A stretch of 64,000 nt of DNA from Tenacibaculum todarodis (GTDB lineage: Bacteria > Bacteroidota > Bacteroidia > Flavobacteriales > Flavobacteriaceae), in contig NZ_CP018155.1 of assembly GCF_001889045.1 (NCBI RefSeq), forward strand, positions 739,001 through 803,000, given 5' to 3'. A program made the position numbers and the translations under genes. The notes below the pieces were generated by a model. That model saw only the letters and a list, made by a program, of their open reading frames with translations. It searched no databases and was not told the DNA's origin. Below, piece after piece: positions 18,744 through 27,343 of the stretch. Positions within the stretch are counted from its first letter, which is position 1. Each line of letters begins with the position of its first letter.

Positions 18744-18838
18744 AAGTACACCCGCGCAAGGGATTGAGTGGCTTGTTTGAGCTCTTTTGCTTTTTTGCAA
18801 AAAGCGAGTAACGAAAGCCCGACCTTAAGGTTGCGCCC
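18744..18838 (+). ncRNA. Structured flavobacterial 3'-UTR element, copy 1
   Basis: A patterned segment just after the E1 gene: CGCAAGGGATTGA (18754-18766), TGTTTGAGCTCTTTT (18774-18788), TTTTTTGCAAAAA hairpin, then AAAGCGAGTAACGAAAGCCC (18801-18820) and GACCTTAAGGTTGCGCCC. The blocks GATTGA, TGTTTGAGCTCTTTT and AAAGCGAGTA..GAAAGC recur in the inverted copy at 20089-20193. Both copies follow same-strand genes, so this is an RNA-level or dispersed 3' element, not protein coding. It resembles widespread flavobacterial intergenic elements; exact family not established. Confidence 0.5.
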
Positions 18839-18856
18839 AAAAAACAAATTTATACA

Positions 18857-19861
18857 ATGAACAAGCAAATTATCTTTAAAAAACGACCGGTAGGAAACGT
18901 AGAAGCAGACACTTTTGAATTGCAAAACAACCCAATTCCAGAACTAAAAGAAGGTGAAATATTAATCCAAAACCACTATATTTCTTTAGACCCTGCAATG
19001 CGTGGTTGGATGAATGACACTAAATCTTACATTCCGCCAGTTGGTATTAATGATGTTATGAGATCTGGGTCTATTGGTAAAGTTGTTAAGGCAAATAAGC
19101 ACCCAATATTTAAAACTGGCGATTGTGTAACTGGTTGGGGCGGCGTGCAACAATACATTGTTACTAACGGAGAAAATTATTATAAAGTTGATGATAAATT
19201 GGCGCCAATGCCAATGTATATAGGAACTTTAGGTATGCCAGGAATGACTGCTTATTTTGGAATTACCCAAGTTGGTAAAATAAAGGAAGGCGATATTGTC
19301 TTAGTTTCCGGAGCTGCTGGAGCTGTTGGAAGTGTTGTTGGGCAAATTGCAAAAATTAAAGGTTGTACCGTAATTGGTATTGCTGGCGGTAAAGAAAAAT
19401 GCGATTATGTGGTAAATGAATTAGGTTTTGATGCTGCAATCGACTATAAATCAGATGATTTACACGAAGCTTTAAAAGAAAAATGCCCAAAAGGAATTGA
19501 TGTGTATTTTGATAATGTTGGAGGAGAAATTTTAGACGCAGCTTTAACTAAATTACGAATGCATGCAAGAATTGTAATTTGCGGTGCAATTTCTCAATAC
19601 AACAATAAAGTAAAGGTAAAAGGACCGAGTAATTACTTGTCTTTATTGGTAAACAGGGCAACAATGCAAGGAATGGTTGTTATGGATTATGCTAAAGATT
19701 ATGGAACTGCTGCTCAAGAAATGGGCATGTGGATGGCGCAAGGAAAATTAAAATCTAAAGAAGATATTTACAACGGAATTGAGAATTTCTACGAAACATA
19801 TCAGCGTTTATTTACAGGGAATAAAAAAGGAAAATTAGTACTAAAAGTAATAGAGGAGTAG
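18857..19861 (+). CDS. NADP-dependent zinc-free oxidoreductase (MDR family)
   Basis: 334 residues. Rossmann motif VSGAAGAVGSVVGQIAK (about 155-170) and the leading pattern LDPAMRGWM mark the leukotriene-B4-dehydrogenase-like medium-chain reductases, which reduce alpha,beta-unsaturated carbonyls with NADPH. No zinc-ligand cysteine cluster is seen. Its stop overlaps the GTG start of the small CPXCG gene by one base (TAGTG), so the two are co-translated. Probable role: enone detoxification. Confidence 0.9.
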   Translation: MNKQIIFKKRPVGNVEADTFELQNNPIPELKEGEILIQNHYISLDPAMRGWMNDTKSYIPPVGINDVMRSGSIGKVVKANKHPIFKTGDCVTGWGGVQQYIVTNGENYYKVDDKLAPMPMYIGTLGMPGMTAYFGITQVGKIKEGDIVLVSGAAGAVGSVVGQIAKIKGCTVIGIAGGKEKCDYVVNELGFDAAIDYKSDDLHEALKEKCPKGIDVYFDNVGGEILDAALTKLRMHARIVICGAISQYNNKVKVKGPSNYLSLLVNRATMQGMVVMDYAKDYGTAAQEMGMWMAQGKLKSKEDIYNGIENFYETYQRLFTGNKKGKLVLKVIEE

Positions 19862-20040
19862 TGGAGCACTTTTTTCAATGTCCGCATTGTTGGGAATCCA
19901 TTTCCATGGTTTTAGACCAAAGTGTGCGCCAACAAACCTATATTGAAGATTGCGAAGTTTGCTGCAATCCGATAGAAGTAAAACCAACTTTTGAAGCTAA
20001 CGAGTTGATTTCCTTTGAAGTAAATTCTATAGAACAATAA
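19861..20040 (+). CDS. CPXCG-type cysteine-rich small protein
   Basis: 59 residues, read directly from the sequence. GTG start overlapping the previous stop by one base; stop at 20038-20040. It has two cysteine pairs, CPHC near the N terminus (7-10) and CEVCC (31-35), with EHFFQCPHCWESI and QTYIEDCEVCC strongly like the CPXCG-motif family. The usual glycine after the second cysteine is tryptophan here. It probably binds zinc; no function is known. Too short for routine gene calling, and followed by a hairpin terminator. Confidence 0.85.
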   Translation: MEHFFQCPHCWESISMVLDQSVRQQTYIEDCEVCCNPIEVKPTFEANELISFEVNSIEQ

Positions 20041-20045
20041 TTTTT

Positions 20046-20084
20046 AAAATGCCATTTCGGTTAAAACTGAAATGACATTTTATT
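20046..20084 (+). terminator. Terminator after the CPXCG gene
   Basis: AAAATGCCATTTCGGTT pairs with AACTGAAATGACATTTT around a short loop, with two imperfect positions, and is followed by ATTTT. Six nt after the stop of the small gene. Confidence 0.65.
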
Positions 20085-20088
20085 TTGA

Positions 20089-20193
20089 AGCTATTTCCTG
20101 CTTTCACTACTCGCTTTTTTTAGTTTTGCATTTCGACTTCGCTCAATGACCAAAACTAAAAAAGAGCTCAAACAGACCGTTCAATCAGGGCTA
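20089..20193 (-). ncRNA. Structured flavobacterial 3'-UTR element, copy 2
   Basis: Minus-strand counterpart of the element at 18744: AGCCCTGATTGAACGG (20178-20193), TGTTTGAGCTCTTTT, then a long stem TTTTTTAGTTTTG/CAAAACTAAAAAA, and AAAGCGAGTAGTGAAAGCAG ending at 20101. Its apical loop holds the nested palindrome TTGAGCGAAGTCGAA (around 20130-20146), itself like another common intergenic repeat. It lies downstream of the ABC exporter gene on the same strand. Confidence 0.5.
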
Positions 20194-20216
20194 AACTTGT
20201 TTGCTAACTTTCTGTC

Positions 20217-20278
20217 ATTCCCGAGAAATCGGGAATCTATACTTAAGTTTGTTTGGATTCCTGCCTACACCACAGGAA
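20217..20278. repeat. Composite palindromic repeat
   Basis: ATTCCCGA-N4-TCGGGAAT (20217-20236), followed by GGATTCCTGCCTAC and CACAGGAA, which form a second smaller palindrome. Same class as the repeat at 10619, located just after the ABC exporter stop. Confidence 0.55.
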
Positions 20279-20290
20279 AGAGACAGTTTA

Positions 20291-22063
20291 TTAAATTTTA
20301 GATTGATACGTGTATAACTCGTAATATCTACCTTCAAGAGCAATTAATTCGTCATGAGTTCCGCGTTCTACAATATGACCGACTTCTATAACTAAAATCT
20401 GATCTGCTTTTTTAATAGTACTTAGACGGTGCGCAATAACAACAGTAGTTCTGTCTTTAATTAATTCCGCTAAACTTTTCTGAATCAACGCTTCACTTTC
20501 CGTATCTAAACTTGACGTTGCTTCATCTAAAATTAACACTTTAGGGTTTGCTAAAATTGCACGCGCAATAGCTAAACGTTGTCGTTGACCGCCAGAAAGT
20601 TTAACACCTCTTTCTCCAATTAAAGTATCTAGACCTTTCTCAAACCTGTCTGTAAATTCGTTTACATAAGCTGCATTTACTGCGTTTAAGACTTCAGTTT
20701 CCGTTGCGTTTGGTCTTGGAAACATGATGTTTTCTCTAATAGTTCCTTCAAACAAAAACTCGTCTTGTAAAACCACTCCTAAATGCTGACGATAACTACT
20801 CAATTTTACTTTTGCTAAATCTTCATTATCAATAGTAACTGTACCTTTTTTTGGTGTTAAAAAAGTTGCCGATAATCCTGCAATGGTAGATTTTCCAGAA
20901 CCAGAACTTCCAACTAAAGCAGTTACAGAGCCAGCTGGCGCTTTAAAATTGATGTTATGTAATACTTCTTTTCCTTCTTCATAAGAAAATGAAACATCCT
21001 TAAATTCAATGTTACCTTTAATCGTATTAAGTTCTGTTGTTCTGTTTTTGTTATCGTCTTCCGCAGTCATATTCATGAGCTCTTCAGTTCTGTCTAAACC
21101 TGCTAAAGCTTCCGTTAACTGACTACCAATATTGCTCATTTGCACAATTGGCGCTACCATAAATGCTAATAAAAAGGTGAATTGGATAAAATCTCCAAAA
21201 GTCATAGAACCTTGCATCATAAAATAACCACCAATTCCCATAACTCCTGTTGTTGCTAAACCTATTAAAAAGGTCGAAGAACTGGTCATTATTGCAGTTG
21301 CAGTCATGCTTTTTTTAACATTGGTAAAAATATCTGCAACTCCTTTTTCAAATATTTTGCTTTCTTGTTCTTCTGCATTAAAAGCTTTAATAACACGAAT
21401 TCCTGCTAATGTTTCTGTTAATCTTCCTTTTACTTCGGCATTTATTTTTCCTCTTGCTCTAAAAATTGGTCGTATATATTTAAACGATTTTAAAGCAATA
21501 AACCCGAATATAGATAACGGAACAAAGGTAAAAAGCGTCATCCAAACATTCATTTTTAGTAAAATAACTAAGGTTAAAATAGCAGTAAATGTTCCTCCAA
21601 CTAATTGTACTAATCCAGTACCAATAAGGTTTCTAACGCCTTCAACATCACTCATAATTCTTGAAACTAAAGCGCCAGATTTTGTGTTATCGAAAAAACT
21701 AATGGGTAATGATAATACCTTCTTTTGTACTTGTGCACGCAATTCGCTGATTAAATGTTGAGCTTGTATAGCTAATACTTTCGTTAATAAAAAAGAAGTA
21801 ATAGCTTGTACTAATATTGCGCCAATAACAATTGAGATTAGAATGTATAATTGATTGTAATCTTTATTTGGTACCACTTCGTCTAACAATACTTTACTTT
21901 GCATTGGTAAAACAAAACCAGATAAACTCCTAATAATTATTAATAATAAACCGATTAAAACTAATTTTCGCCTTGGCCAAATAATAGTTTTAAAAGCCTG
22001 TTTCATGGTTACTTTAGGCTTAGACTTATCTTTAGTAGTAACTGTTTTTTTTAGGTGTTGCAT
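20291..22063 (-). CDS. ABC exporter, fused permease and ATPase (MsbA-like)
   Basis: 590 residues. The first ~320 residues hold six transmembrane helices of a type I exporter; the rest is a nucleotide-binding domain with Walker A GSSGSGKST, signature LSGGQRQR, Walker B VLILDEATSSLD and the H-loop AHRLST. As a half-transporter it should work as a homodimer, exporting lipids or drugs. Its gene is followed by a palindromic repeat and by the minus-strand structured element. Confidence 0.92.
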   Translation of the reverse strand: MQHLKKTVTTKDKSKPKVTMKQAFKTIIWPRRKLVLIGLLLIIIRSLSGFVLPMQSKVLLDEVVPNKDYNQLYILISIVIGAILVQAITSFLLTKVLAIQAQHLISELRAQVQKKVLSLPISFFDNTKSGALVSRIMSDVEGVRNLIGTGLVQLVGGTFTAILTLVILLKMNVWMTLFTFVPLSIFGFIALKSFKYIRPIFRARGKINAEVKGRLTETLAGIRVIKAFNAEEQESKIFEKGVADIFTNVKKSMTATAIMTSSSTFLIGLATTGVMGIGGYFMMQGSMTFGDFIQFTFLLAFMVAPIVQMSNIGSQLTEALAGLDRTEELMNMTAEDDNKNRTTELNTIKGNIEFKDVSFSYEEGKEVLHNINFKAPAGSVTALVGSSGSGKSTIAGLSATFLTPKKGTVTIDNEDLAKVKLSSYRQHLGVVLQDEFLFEGTIRENIMFPRPNATETEVLNAVNAAYVNEFTDRFEKGLDTLIGERGVKLSGGQRQRLAIARAILANPKVLILDEATSSLDTESEALIQKSLAELIKDRTTVVIAHRLSTIKKADQILVIEVGHIVERGTHDELIALEGRYYELYTYQSKI

Positions 22064-22088
22064 GTTTTTTAAATACTATAAGTAATAA

Positions 22089-22793
22089 TTATTTTAATGG
22101 AGATTGCCAGTTGAATACTTCAAATAAGCTTATCCAATCTTTTGGAAATGTTGATTTTAACACTAATTTATCTTCAGAAAATGGGTGTTTAAATTCTAAA
22201 ATTCCAGCATGTAAAAACATGTTGGCACAGTTAAAGTTTTCATCGAACATTACATTATGATTTTTGTCACCATATTTTGGATCGCCAATTAACGGATGCG
22301 AAATCTTGTTAGAATGTACACGTAATTGATGCATTCTACCCGTTTTTGGTTTTAATTCAACCAAACTATAACGAGAAGAATCGTATGGTTTTACAGGAAT
22401 GTCTAGCACAATTTTTTCTAATGTTCTAAGATGTGTTTCTGCTTCTTTATGTACTTTTCCATCACGTCCTTTTACAGGAGAATCTATGATTTTAGTTTCT
22501 GGAGCATGACCACGCACAATTCCGAAGTAAGTTTTATCAATCTGATTTTCAGTAAACAACTCTTGAAACTTAGAAACGTATGTAGTTTCTTTTGCTAAAA
22601 GAATAATTCCTGATGTTTTTCTATCCAAACGATGAATAGGGTAGAACTTACCTCCAATTTGTGTATCTAATAATTGTAACAAAGATTGTTCATCTGCTAC
22701 ATTCCTGGAATGACGTGCATGATGCACCAAAACGTTATTGGGTTTATTTACACAGATGATAAATTCATCTTCAAAAATGATTTCTAAATTCAA
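22089..22793 (-). CDS. RluA/TruC-family pseudouridine synthase
   Basis: 234 residues. The catalytic motif HRLDRKTSG (about 57-65) with the essential aspartate is intact, and KPKTGRMHQLRVH follows, as in TruC-type synthases that modify tRNA U65 or rRNA. The gene begins at TTG immediately after the TAG of the upstream TlpA-like gene (TAGTTG), so its translation is probably coupled. No better start is seen. Confidence 0.88.
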   Translation of the reverse strand: MNLEIIFEDEFIICVNKPNNVLVHHARHSRNVADEQSLLQLLDTQIGGKFYPIHRLDRKTSGIILLAKETTYVSKFQELFTENQIDKTYFGIVRGHAPETKIIDSPVKGRDGKVHKEAETHLRTLEKIVLDIPVKPYDSSRYSLVELKPKTGRMHQLRVHSNKISHPLIGDPKYGDKNHNVMFDENFNCANMFLHAGILEFKHPFSEDKLVLKSTFPKDWISLFEVFNWQSPLK

Positions 22794-23840
22794 CTATTTA
22801 AAGATTTTTTTAAGTTCTTTCTCCAGTTTATCAATCGGAATTTTGTTTTGGATAATTCTTCCTTTATCATCTAACAAAACCATGTGTGGAATTCCACGTA
22901 CTCCATACATTTTGGCAATATCATTATCGTCATCATACACATGATTCCAATTTTCCATTGCATCTTCATAAACACCGTTTTCCCAAGCATTTATTGACCT
23001 GTCTTGCGAAACAGTAACAATATCAAAACCTTGATTTTTATAAGTATCATATAATTTTTTAATTCTTGGTGAAAGTACTCTACAAGGTCCGCACCAACTT
23101 GCCCAAAAATCGATTAATACTGCTTTTTTACCACGTTTTACTTGTGCAAGCGTAGTAATTCTTCCAATTAAATTAGTACCAGAAAAACCTTTAGCAATCG
23201 GTCTATTTTCAATTTTTGCGGCAGCTTCAGTAATTATAGTGTTTGCTTTTAAATCTGTTAAATAAGCTTTTAATTCTGTATTTGTAGAACTTTCTATTCT
23301 TTGTTGAATTTCACCAATAGTTTTCGAGGATAAAGCTTTCTGCTGAATAAGATGTAAACCTAATAGATTTGTACTGTTTTCTTCAATGAAATTTAAATAA
23401 TTCTCATTTATATAAGTATCATCAACATATTTAGATTTTGAAATAGCTGTTTGATGTATATTATTCTGATAATCAGCATATTTTTGATGCAATTTCCCAC
23501 CTAAAACCGTAGCGCTATTATTAGCAAAAAGTACGTTGAAAGATTCGTTTTCAAGAATAATTGTGTGTAAATCCTCTTCTTTATTCAATTTTAAAAAAGC
23601 TACAGAAGGAGCATTGATTTCGCCTTTTAATAAGATATTTTGATTATCAATTTTAGCTTTATTAATTACATTTAAGTCTTTGTTTAATAGATATATACTA
23701 TCTGAATCAGTATAGTTTACACCAGTGATAGTGTATCCATTAAAAATCTTAGTAACACTTACTTTTTTTTCTTCCTTTGTATTACAAGTAAAGAAAAAAA
23801 ACAAGCATCCGATGAATAAAAGATATTTAAGATTTTGCAT
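22794..23840 (-). CDS. TlpA-like thioredoxin-fold lipoprotein
   Basis: 348 residues. The lipobox FFTC gives Cys19. A DUF4369-like N-terminal region (about 30-130) is followed by a thioredoxin domain with active site WASWCGPCR (about 247-255) and cis-proline segment GIPHMVLL. It is a periplasmic thiol-disulphide oxidoreductase in respiration or cell-envelope maintenance. It overlaps the end of the upstream MFS gene by 14 nt and abuts the pseudouridine synthase. Confidence 0.88.
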   Translation of the reverse strand: MQNLKYLLFIGCLFFFFTCNTKEEKKVSVTKIFNGYTITGVNYTDSDSIYLLNKDLNVINKAKIDNQNILLKGEINAPSVAFLKLNKEEDLHTIILENESFNVLFANNSATVLGGKLHQKYADYQNNIHQTAISKSKYVDDTYINENYLNFIEENSTNLLGLHLIQQKALSSKTIGEIQQRIESSTNTELKAYLTDLKANTIITEAAAKIENRPIAKGFSGTNLIGRITTLAQVKRGKKAVLIDFWASWCGPCRVLSPRIKKLYDTYKNQGFDIVTVSQDRSINAWENGVYEDAMENWNHVYDDDNDIAKMYGVRGIPHMVLLDDKGRIIQNKIPIDKLEKELKKIFK

Positions 23841-25026
23841 ATTGTTTTTTAACTAACTGTAGTAAAATTAAGGAAATAGTTCCACACACAAAAAATCCTA
23901 CAAAAAGTGGGAGTGAAGTAGTAGTAACATATTTACCAATTAATGTTGCAATTGGAACTGCCATTATAGTTGAAACAAAGCCATTTATTGCAGACCCAAC
24001 ACCTGCAATATGCCCAATTGGTTGCATAGCTAAAGATCGTATATTTCCGAATAAAAAACCAAGTGAGAAAAACTGTAACGCAAAGAATGTGAGTAGAATA
24101 GTGGCGCTCGGATTTTCTTCTCCAAAGAATAATAATACGTATGTTAATGATATTGCTACAAAACATATCATAAAAACAGAAACTAATTTAAACATTCCGT
24201 ATTTTACTACAAATGTTCCGTTAAAAAATGTTGCCAAACCAACACCAAATGCCAAACCAGCAAAAATGAAAGGAAATTCTTCTTTTAATGCATATTGTTC
24301 TTCAAAAATCTTTTGAGAAGCTGATAAATAAACCATAAAAGAACCTGTAATAAACCCTGAAATTATGGTAAAAATGATAGCTGATTTGTGCTTCAAAAAT
24401 TCTTTTGTTCCATCTACAAATAAACTGAGTTTAAATGGTTTTTTATGTGCTGGTTTTAAGGTTTCTGGCTGTCTTTTCCATAACCAAAGCATAACCAAAA
24501 CTCCAAATAATAATTGACTGTAAAAGATTGATTGCCAACCAAAATTGTCTAAAAATATTTTACCAATTGCAGGCGCAACTATTGGAACCAAAATAAAAAT
24601 AACAACAACAAAAGACATAATTCGTGCCATATAATCTCCTGAAAAACTATCTCGAACCATTGCTATACTTATGGTTCTTGGTGCAGAAAGTCCAATTCCT
24701 TGTAGTATTCTACCAAAAATCATCATTTCTAAACTATCTGCATACACACAAATAATACTTGCAATTACAAATACTATAAATCCGAAATAGATTACCGGTT
24801 TTCTTCCAAAACTATCTGAAATTGGACCAGAAATTAACTGTCCGAATCCTAATCCCAAAAAAATCATGGTTATTAATAACTGATTGTCATTAGATTCTGT
24901 AACACCAACTGCTTTTCCTATTTCACTTAAAGCTGGTAATAAAGCGTCTATAGATAAGGCAACTAAAGACATTAATGAAGCCATTAATGCTATAAATTCT
25001 AATTGCTTTTTGTTTTGTTTTTGCAT
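23827..25026 (-). CDS. MFS exporter, Bcr/CflA type
   Basis: 399 residues with about 12 transmembrane helices. The signature GPISDSFGRKPVIYFG (loop 2-3) and the segment RILQGIGLSAPRTISIAMVRD (about 108-128) are characteristic of Bcr/CflA drug exporters. It overlaps the TlpA-like gene by 14 nt and follows the dihydrouridine synthase by 14 nt, suggesting one operon from 26000 to 22089. Confidence 0.85.
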   Translation of the reverse strand: MQKQNKKQLEFIALMASLMSLVALSIDALLPALSEIGKAVGVTESNDNQLLITMIFLGLGFGQLISGPISDSFGRKPVIYFGFIVFVIASIICVYADSLEMMIFGRILQGIGLSAPRTISIAMVRDSFSGDYMARIMSFVVVIFILVPIVAPAIGKIFLDNFGWQSIFYSQLLFGVLVMLWLWKRQPETLKPAHKKPFKLSLFVDGTKEFLKHKSAIIFTIISGFITGSFMVYLSASQKIFEEQYALKEEFPFIFAGLAFGVGLATFFNGTFVVKYGMFKLVSVFMICFVAISLTYVLLFFGEENPSATILLTFFALQFFSLGFLFGNIRSLAMQPIGHIAGVGSAINGFVSTIMAVPIATLIGKYVTTTSLPLFVGFFVCGTISLILLQLVKKQYAKS

Positions 25027-25040
25027 CCTGTAAAAGTAGG

Positions 25041-26000
25041 CTAATTATTCAGCTTTCTTTCGTCATTTAGTATATCTTTAACAGCATTTCTGTACTTAAA
25101 CGGATTTGTTGCTTTTTTAATTTTTTTATAGGTTTTTTGCGGATTGTTAAAGGTTTTAGAAAAGTATTCCCAAAAGCCTAACATCTTCATTTTTATAGGT
25201 GTTGGACCTGATAAAGCTTCGTCATATTGTTGATAAATTTCATTATGAAACGCTTCAAAAATATCCCAACGATCTGATGGATATTCTGTTGTATTCGCTT
25301 TAATCATGCTTGGTAAAAATGGATCTGCAATTAAACCACGACCAATCATAAAATTATTGATAGAAGGGAAGCGTTCTTGCATCTTTTTAAAGCTTTCAAC
25401 AGACGTAATATCGCCATTATAATAGAGTAGATGCTTTGTGTTTTCTATACATTTCTGAAAAGCATCTAAATCTACGCCACCTTTGTACAATTGTTTACCA
25501 ATTCTTGCATGAATTGCTATGTTTTTAAGCGGATATTTGTCCAAAATAGGAAAAGAATGCAGAATTTCTTCGCTATTTTCATAACCCATTCGCATTTTCA
25601 TAGAAACTATTACGTCAGTTTCATTATGTACACGATGTAGAATTTCATCAATTTTAGTGGGGTTACAAATTAATCCAGAACCCATACCAGATTTAGTAAC
25701 CATTGGATACGGACAACCTAAATTCCAGTTTAACTCTTTGTAACCTAATTCTTGAATGTATTTGGTTACAAATAGAAATTCTTCAGCGTCATTAGAAATT
25801 ATCTGCGGAATAACTTCCAAGGTTGTGTTATTTTCTAATTCTAAATCTCGTTGATAACTCGATTTAATTTTTAATTTTCCATTTAAACGGATATATGGAG
25901 CGTAAAAAGTATCAATTCCACCAAAATATTTATTTTGTGCATTTCTAAAACGAAAATCTGTGAAACCTTGTAAAGGTGAAGCTAATAATTTTAAACTCAT
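25041..26000 (-). CDS. tRNA-dihydrouridine synthase
   Basis: 319 residues forming an FMN TIM barrel. Motifs: LASPLQGFTDFRFRN at the start, the catalytic cysteine in NLGCPYPMV (about 93-101), MKMRMGYE and HARIGKQLYKG for tRNA and phosphate contacts. It reduces uridine in tRNA using NADPH. It is the first gene of the operon that continues to 22089. Confidence 0.9.
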   Translation of the reverse strand: MSLKLLASPLQGFTDFRFRNAQNKYFGGIDTFYAPYIRLNGKLKIKSSYQRDLELENNTTLEVIPQIISNDAEEFLFVTKYIQELGYKELNWNLGCPYPMVTKSGMGSGLICNPTKIDEILHRVHNETDVIVSMKMRMGYENSEEILHSFPILDKYPLKNIAIHARIGKQLYKGGVDLDAFQKCIENTKHLLYYNGDITSVESFKKMQERFPSINNFMIGRGLIADPFLPSMIKANTTEYPSDRWDIFEAFHNEIYQQYDEALSGPTPIKMKMLGFWEYFSKTFNNPQKTYKKIKKATNPFKYRNAVKDILNDERKLNN

Positions 26001-26918
26001 AGTTTATTATAAGTTGCAAATATAAATAGAAGTATAGTTGTTTATGTTATCTACTTTGAAAAACTCTATTTAACATAATATTAATTATAGTACAAATGCT
26101 TTGATAGCTATAATTCTCTATTATGTAAAATATCCCATAAAGTTTAGAACATAGAAATAAACATTGCTATTGGGGTGTTTTAACATTCGTCAACAAGTGT
26201 TCATTATAATTCCGTAGAATCTCGTATTTGGTATTATTCAAGAATATTTTTCAAATACGTTATTTATAAGGAACATTTAGAGCATTAAAATTTGTAGCTA
26301 TAATTCGCCATTATATTAAATTGCCTCTTGCCAAAAACGCTCGATTGTTTTATTAAAAATAATTATGCTAGCGCAGTAATTTTTTTAAACACAATTTTCC
26401 AACGCTTGCCAACGCACAAAAGCTAATTTTTAGATTTCTTCTAAATTTGTAATATCAATTAAAATTGTGCTGTAATTTTTTTCCATTAACATTTTCGTCA
26501 ACTTCCCACAAGAGCATAAATTTTAAAAAAATAAAATTCTATGCACTTGTTATATTTGGAACTATAATGGAAGTTTCTATTGTTTAGTACTTATAATATT
26601 ATGTTAAATAGATAATTACATTGTTACTATTAATCCTTTATTATTTTCTTTTTTTCCTTGATGAAAAAAGAAACAAAAAAATCAAGACTTACATATAATT
26701 TTGGAAACAATTACGGCTAGTTTCTCTATATTTTAGAATAAATTGTAACTGATTAAGTTAATTATGAAAAGGATTTAATCCATTGATTATCAACGATATT
26801 TATTGTTGACTCTCTAAAATATTACGCTCATTCACCTATTGTTGAGCCAAATTTATATTAGGCCTTTTGCCAACGCTTCATCTGTCTAAAAACGTGCTAC
26901 GTTATTTAACATAATAAA
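26001..26918. repeat. Gene-free repeat-rich stretch
   Basis: 918 nt with no convincing frame. Features: an 18-bp inverted pair CTATTTAACATAATATTA (26066-26083) and its complement (26594-26611); a third partial copy ATTTAACATAATA at 26904-26916; direct repeats beginning TAGCTATAATTC at 26105 and 26295; TTGCCAACGC at 26406-26415 and 26867-26876. Such repeats around a lone hypothetical gene suggest decayed mobile or cassette-type DNA. Confidence 0.45.
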
Positions 26919-27323
26919 CTAACTTTTAAGTTTATCAGTCATATTTTCTAAAGCATATTTTATTAATTCTTGAATTGTATTTGAAGAAACTTTAATCTCC
27001 CAATTTGATAAACTTGGCATTAAACTAACATTATTTTCTATGAAAATATTGCTATCAGATTGTGATAAATTTTTTGATGGAATTAAATAAACAACCTTCG
27101 GTTCTTTATCTATTATTAATATTAGAGCGACAAATAGCTTATCTCTTAATTCTCCTAAATCTTGTTTTGCTATTTTAATACTACGTTGTGTAGTATCTAA
27201 ATCTATAGATTTTAGATATAATTGATTATCTCCAATTAAAAAATCAACTCCTTCCCTCCCATTTTGTTTAGAAGTTAGTTCTAAATCAAAGGTTTTTAGT
27301 TCTGATTTTATAAAGTCTATCAT
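26919..27323 (-). CDS. Hypothetical protein, possible nuclease-like fold
   Basis: 134 residues, no signal or membrane helix. I do not recognise the family. The pattern GVDFLIGDNQLYLKSID (about 25-41) looks like a PD-(D/E)xK core with Asp27 and Lys38, but the canonical Glu/Gln before x-Lys is Tyr36, so the active site would be incomplete. It is flanked downstream by repeat-rich DNA and lies 20 nt after the LytTR gene, with no obvious functional link. It may have arrived with the repeats. Confidence 0.5.
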   Translation of the reverse strand: MIDFIKSELKTFDLELTSKQNGREGVDFLIGDNQLYLKSIDLDTTQRSIKIAKQDLGELRDKLFVALILIIDKEPKVVYLIPSKNLSQSDSNIFIENNVSLMPSLSNWEIKVSSNTIQELIKYALENMTDKLKS

Positions 27324-27343
27324 AATTTATTTCCCTTCTTTGT

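Noticed and set aside
26640..26700. Terminator-like hairpin CTTGAT...ATCAAG in the gene desert
   Set aside because: The stem is short with a long A-rich loop and no gene ends nearby; kept only as part of the repeat-rich stretch.
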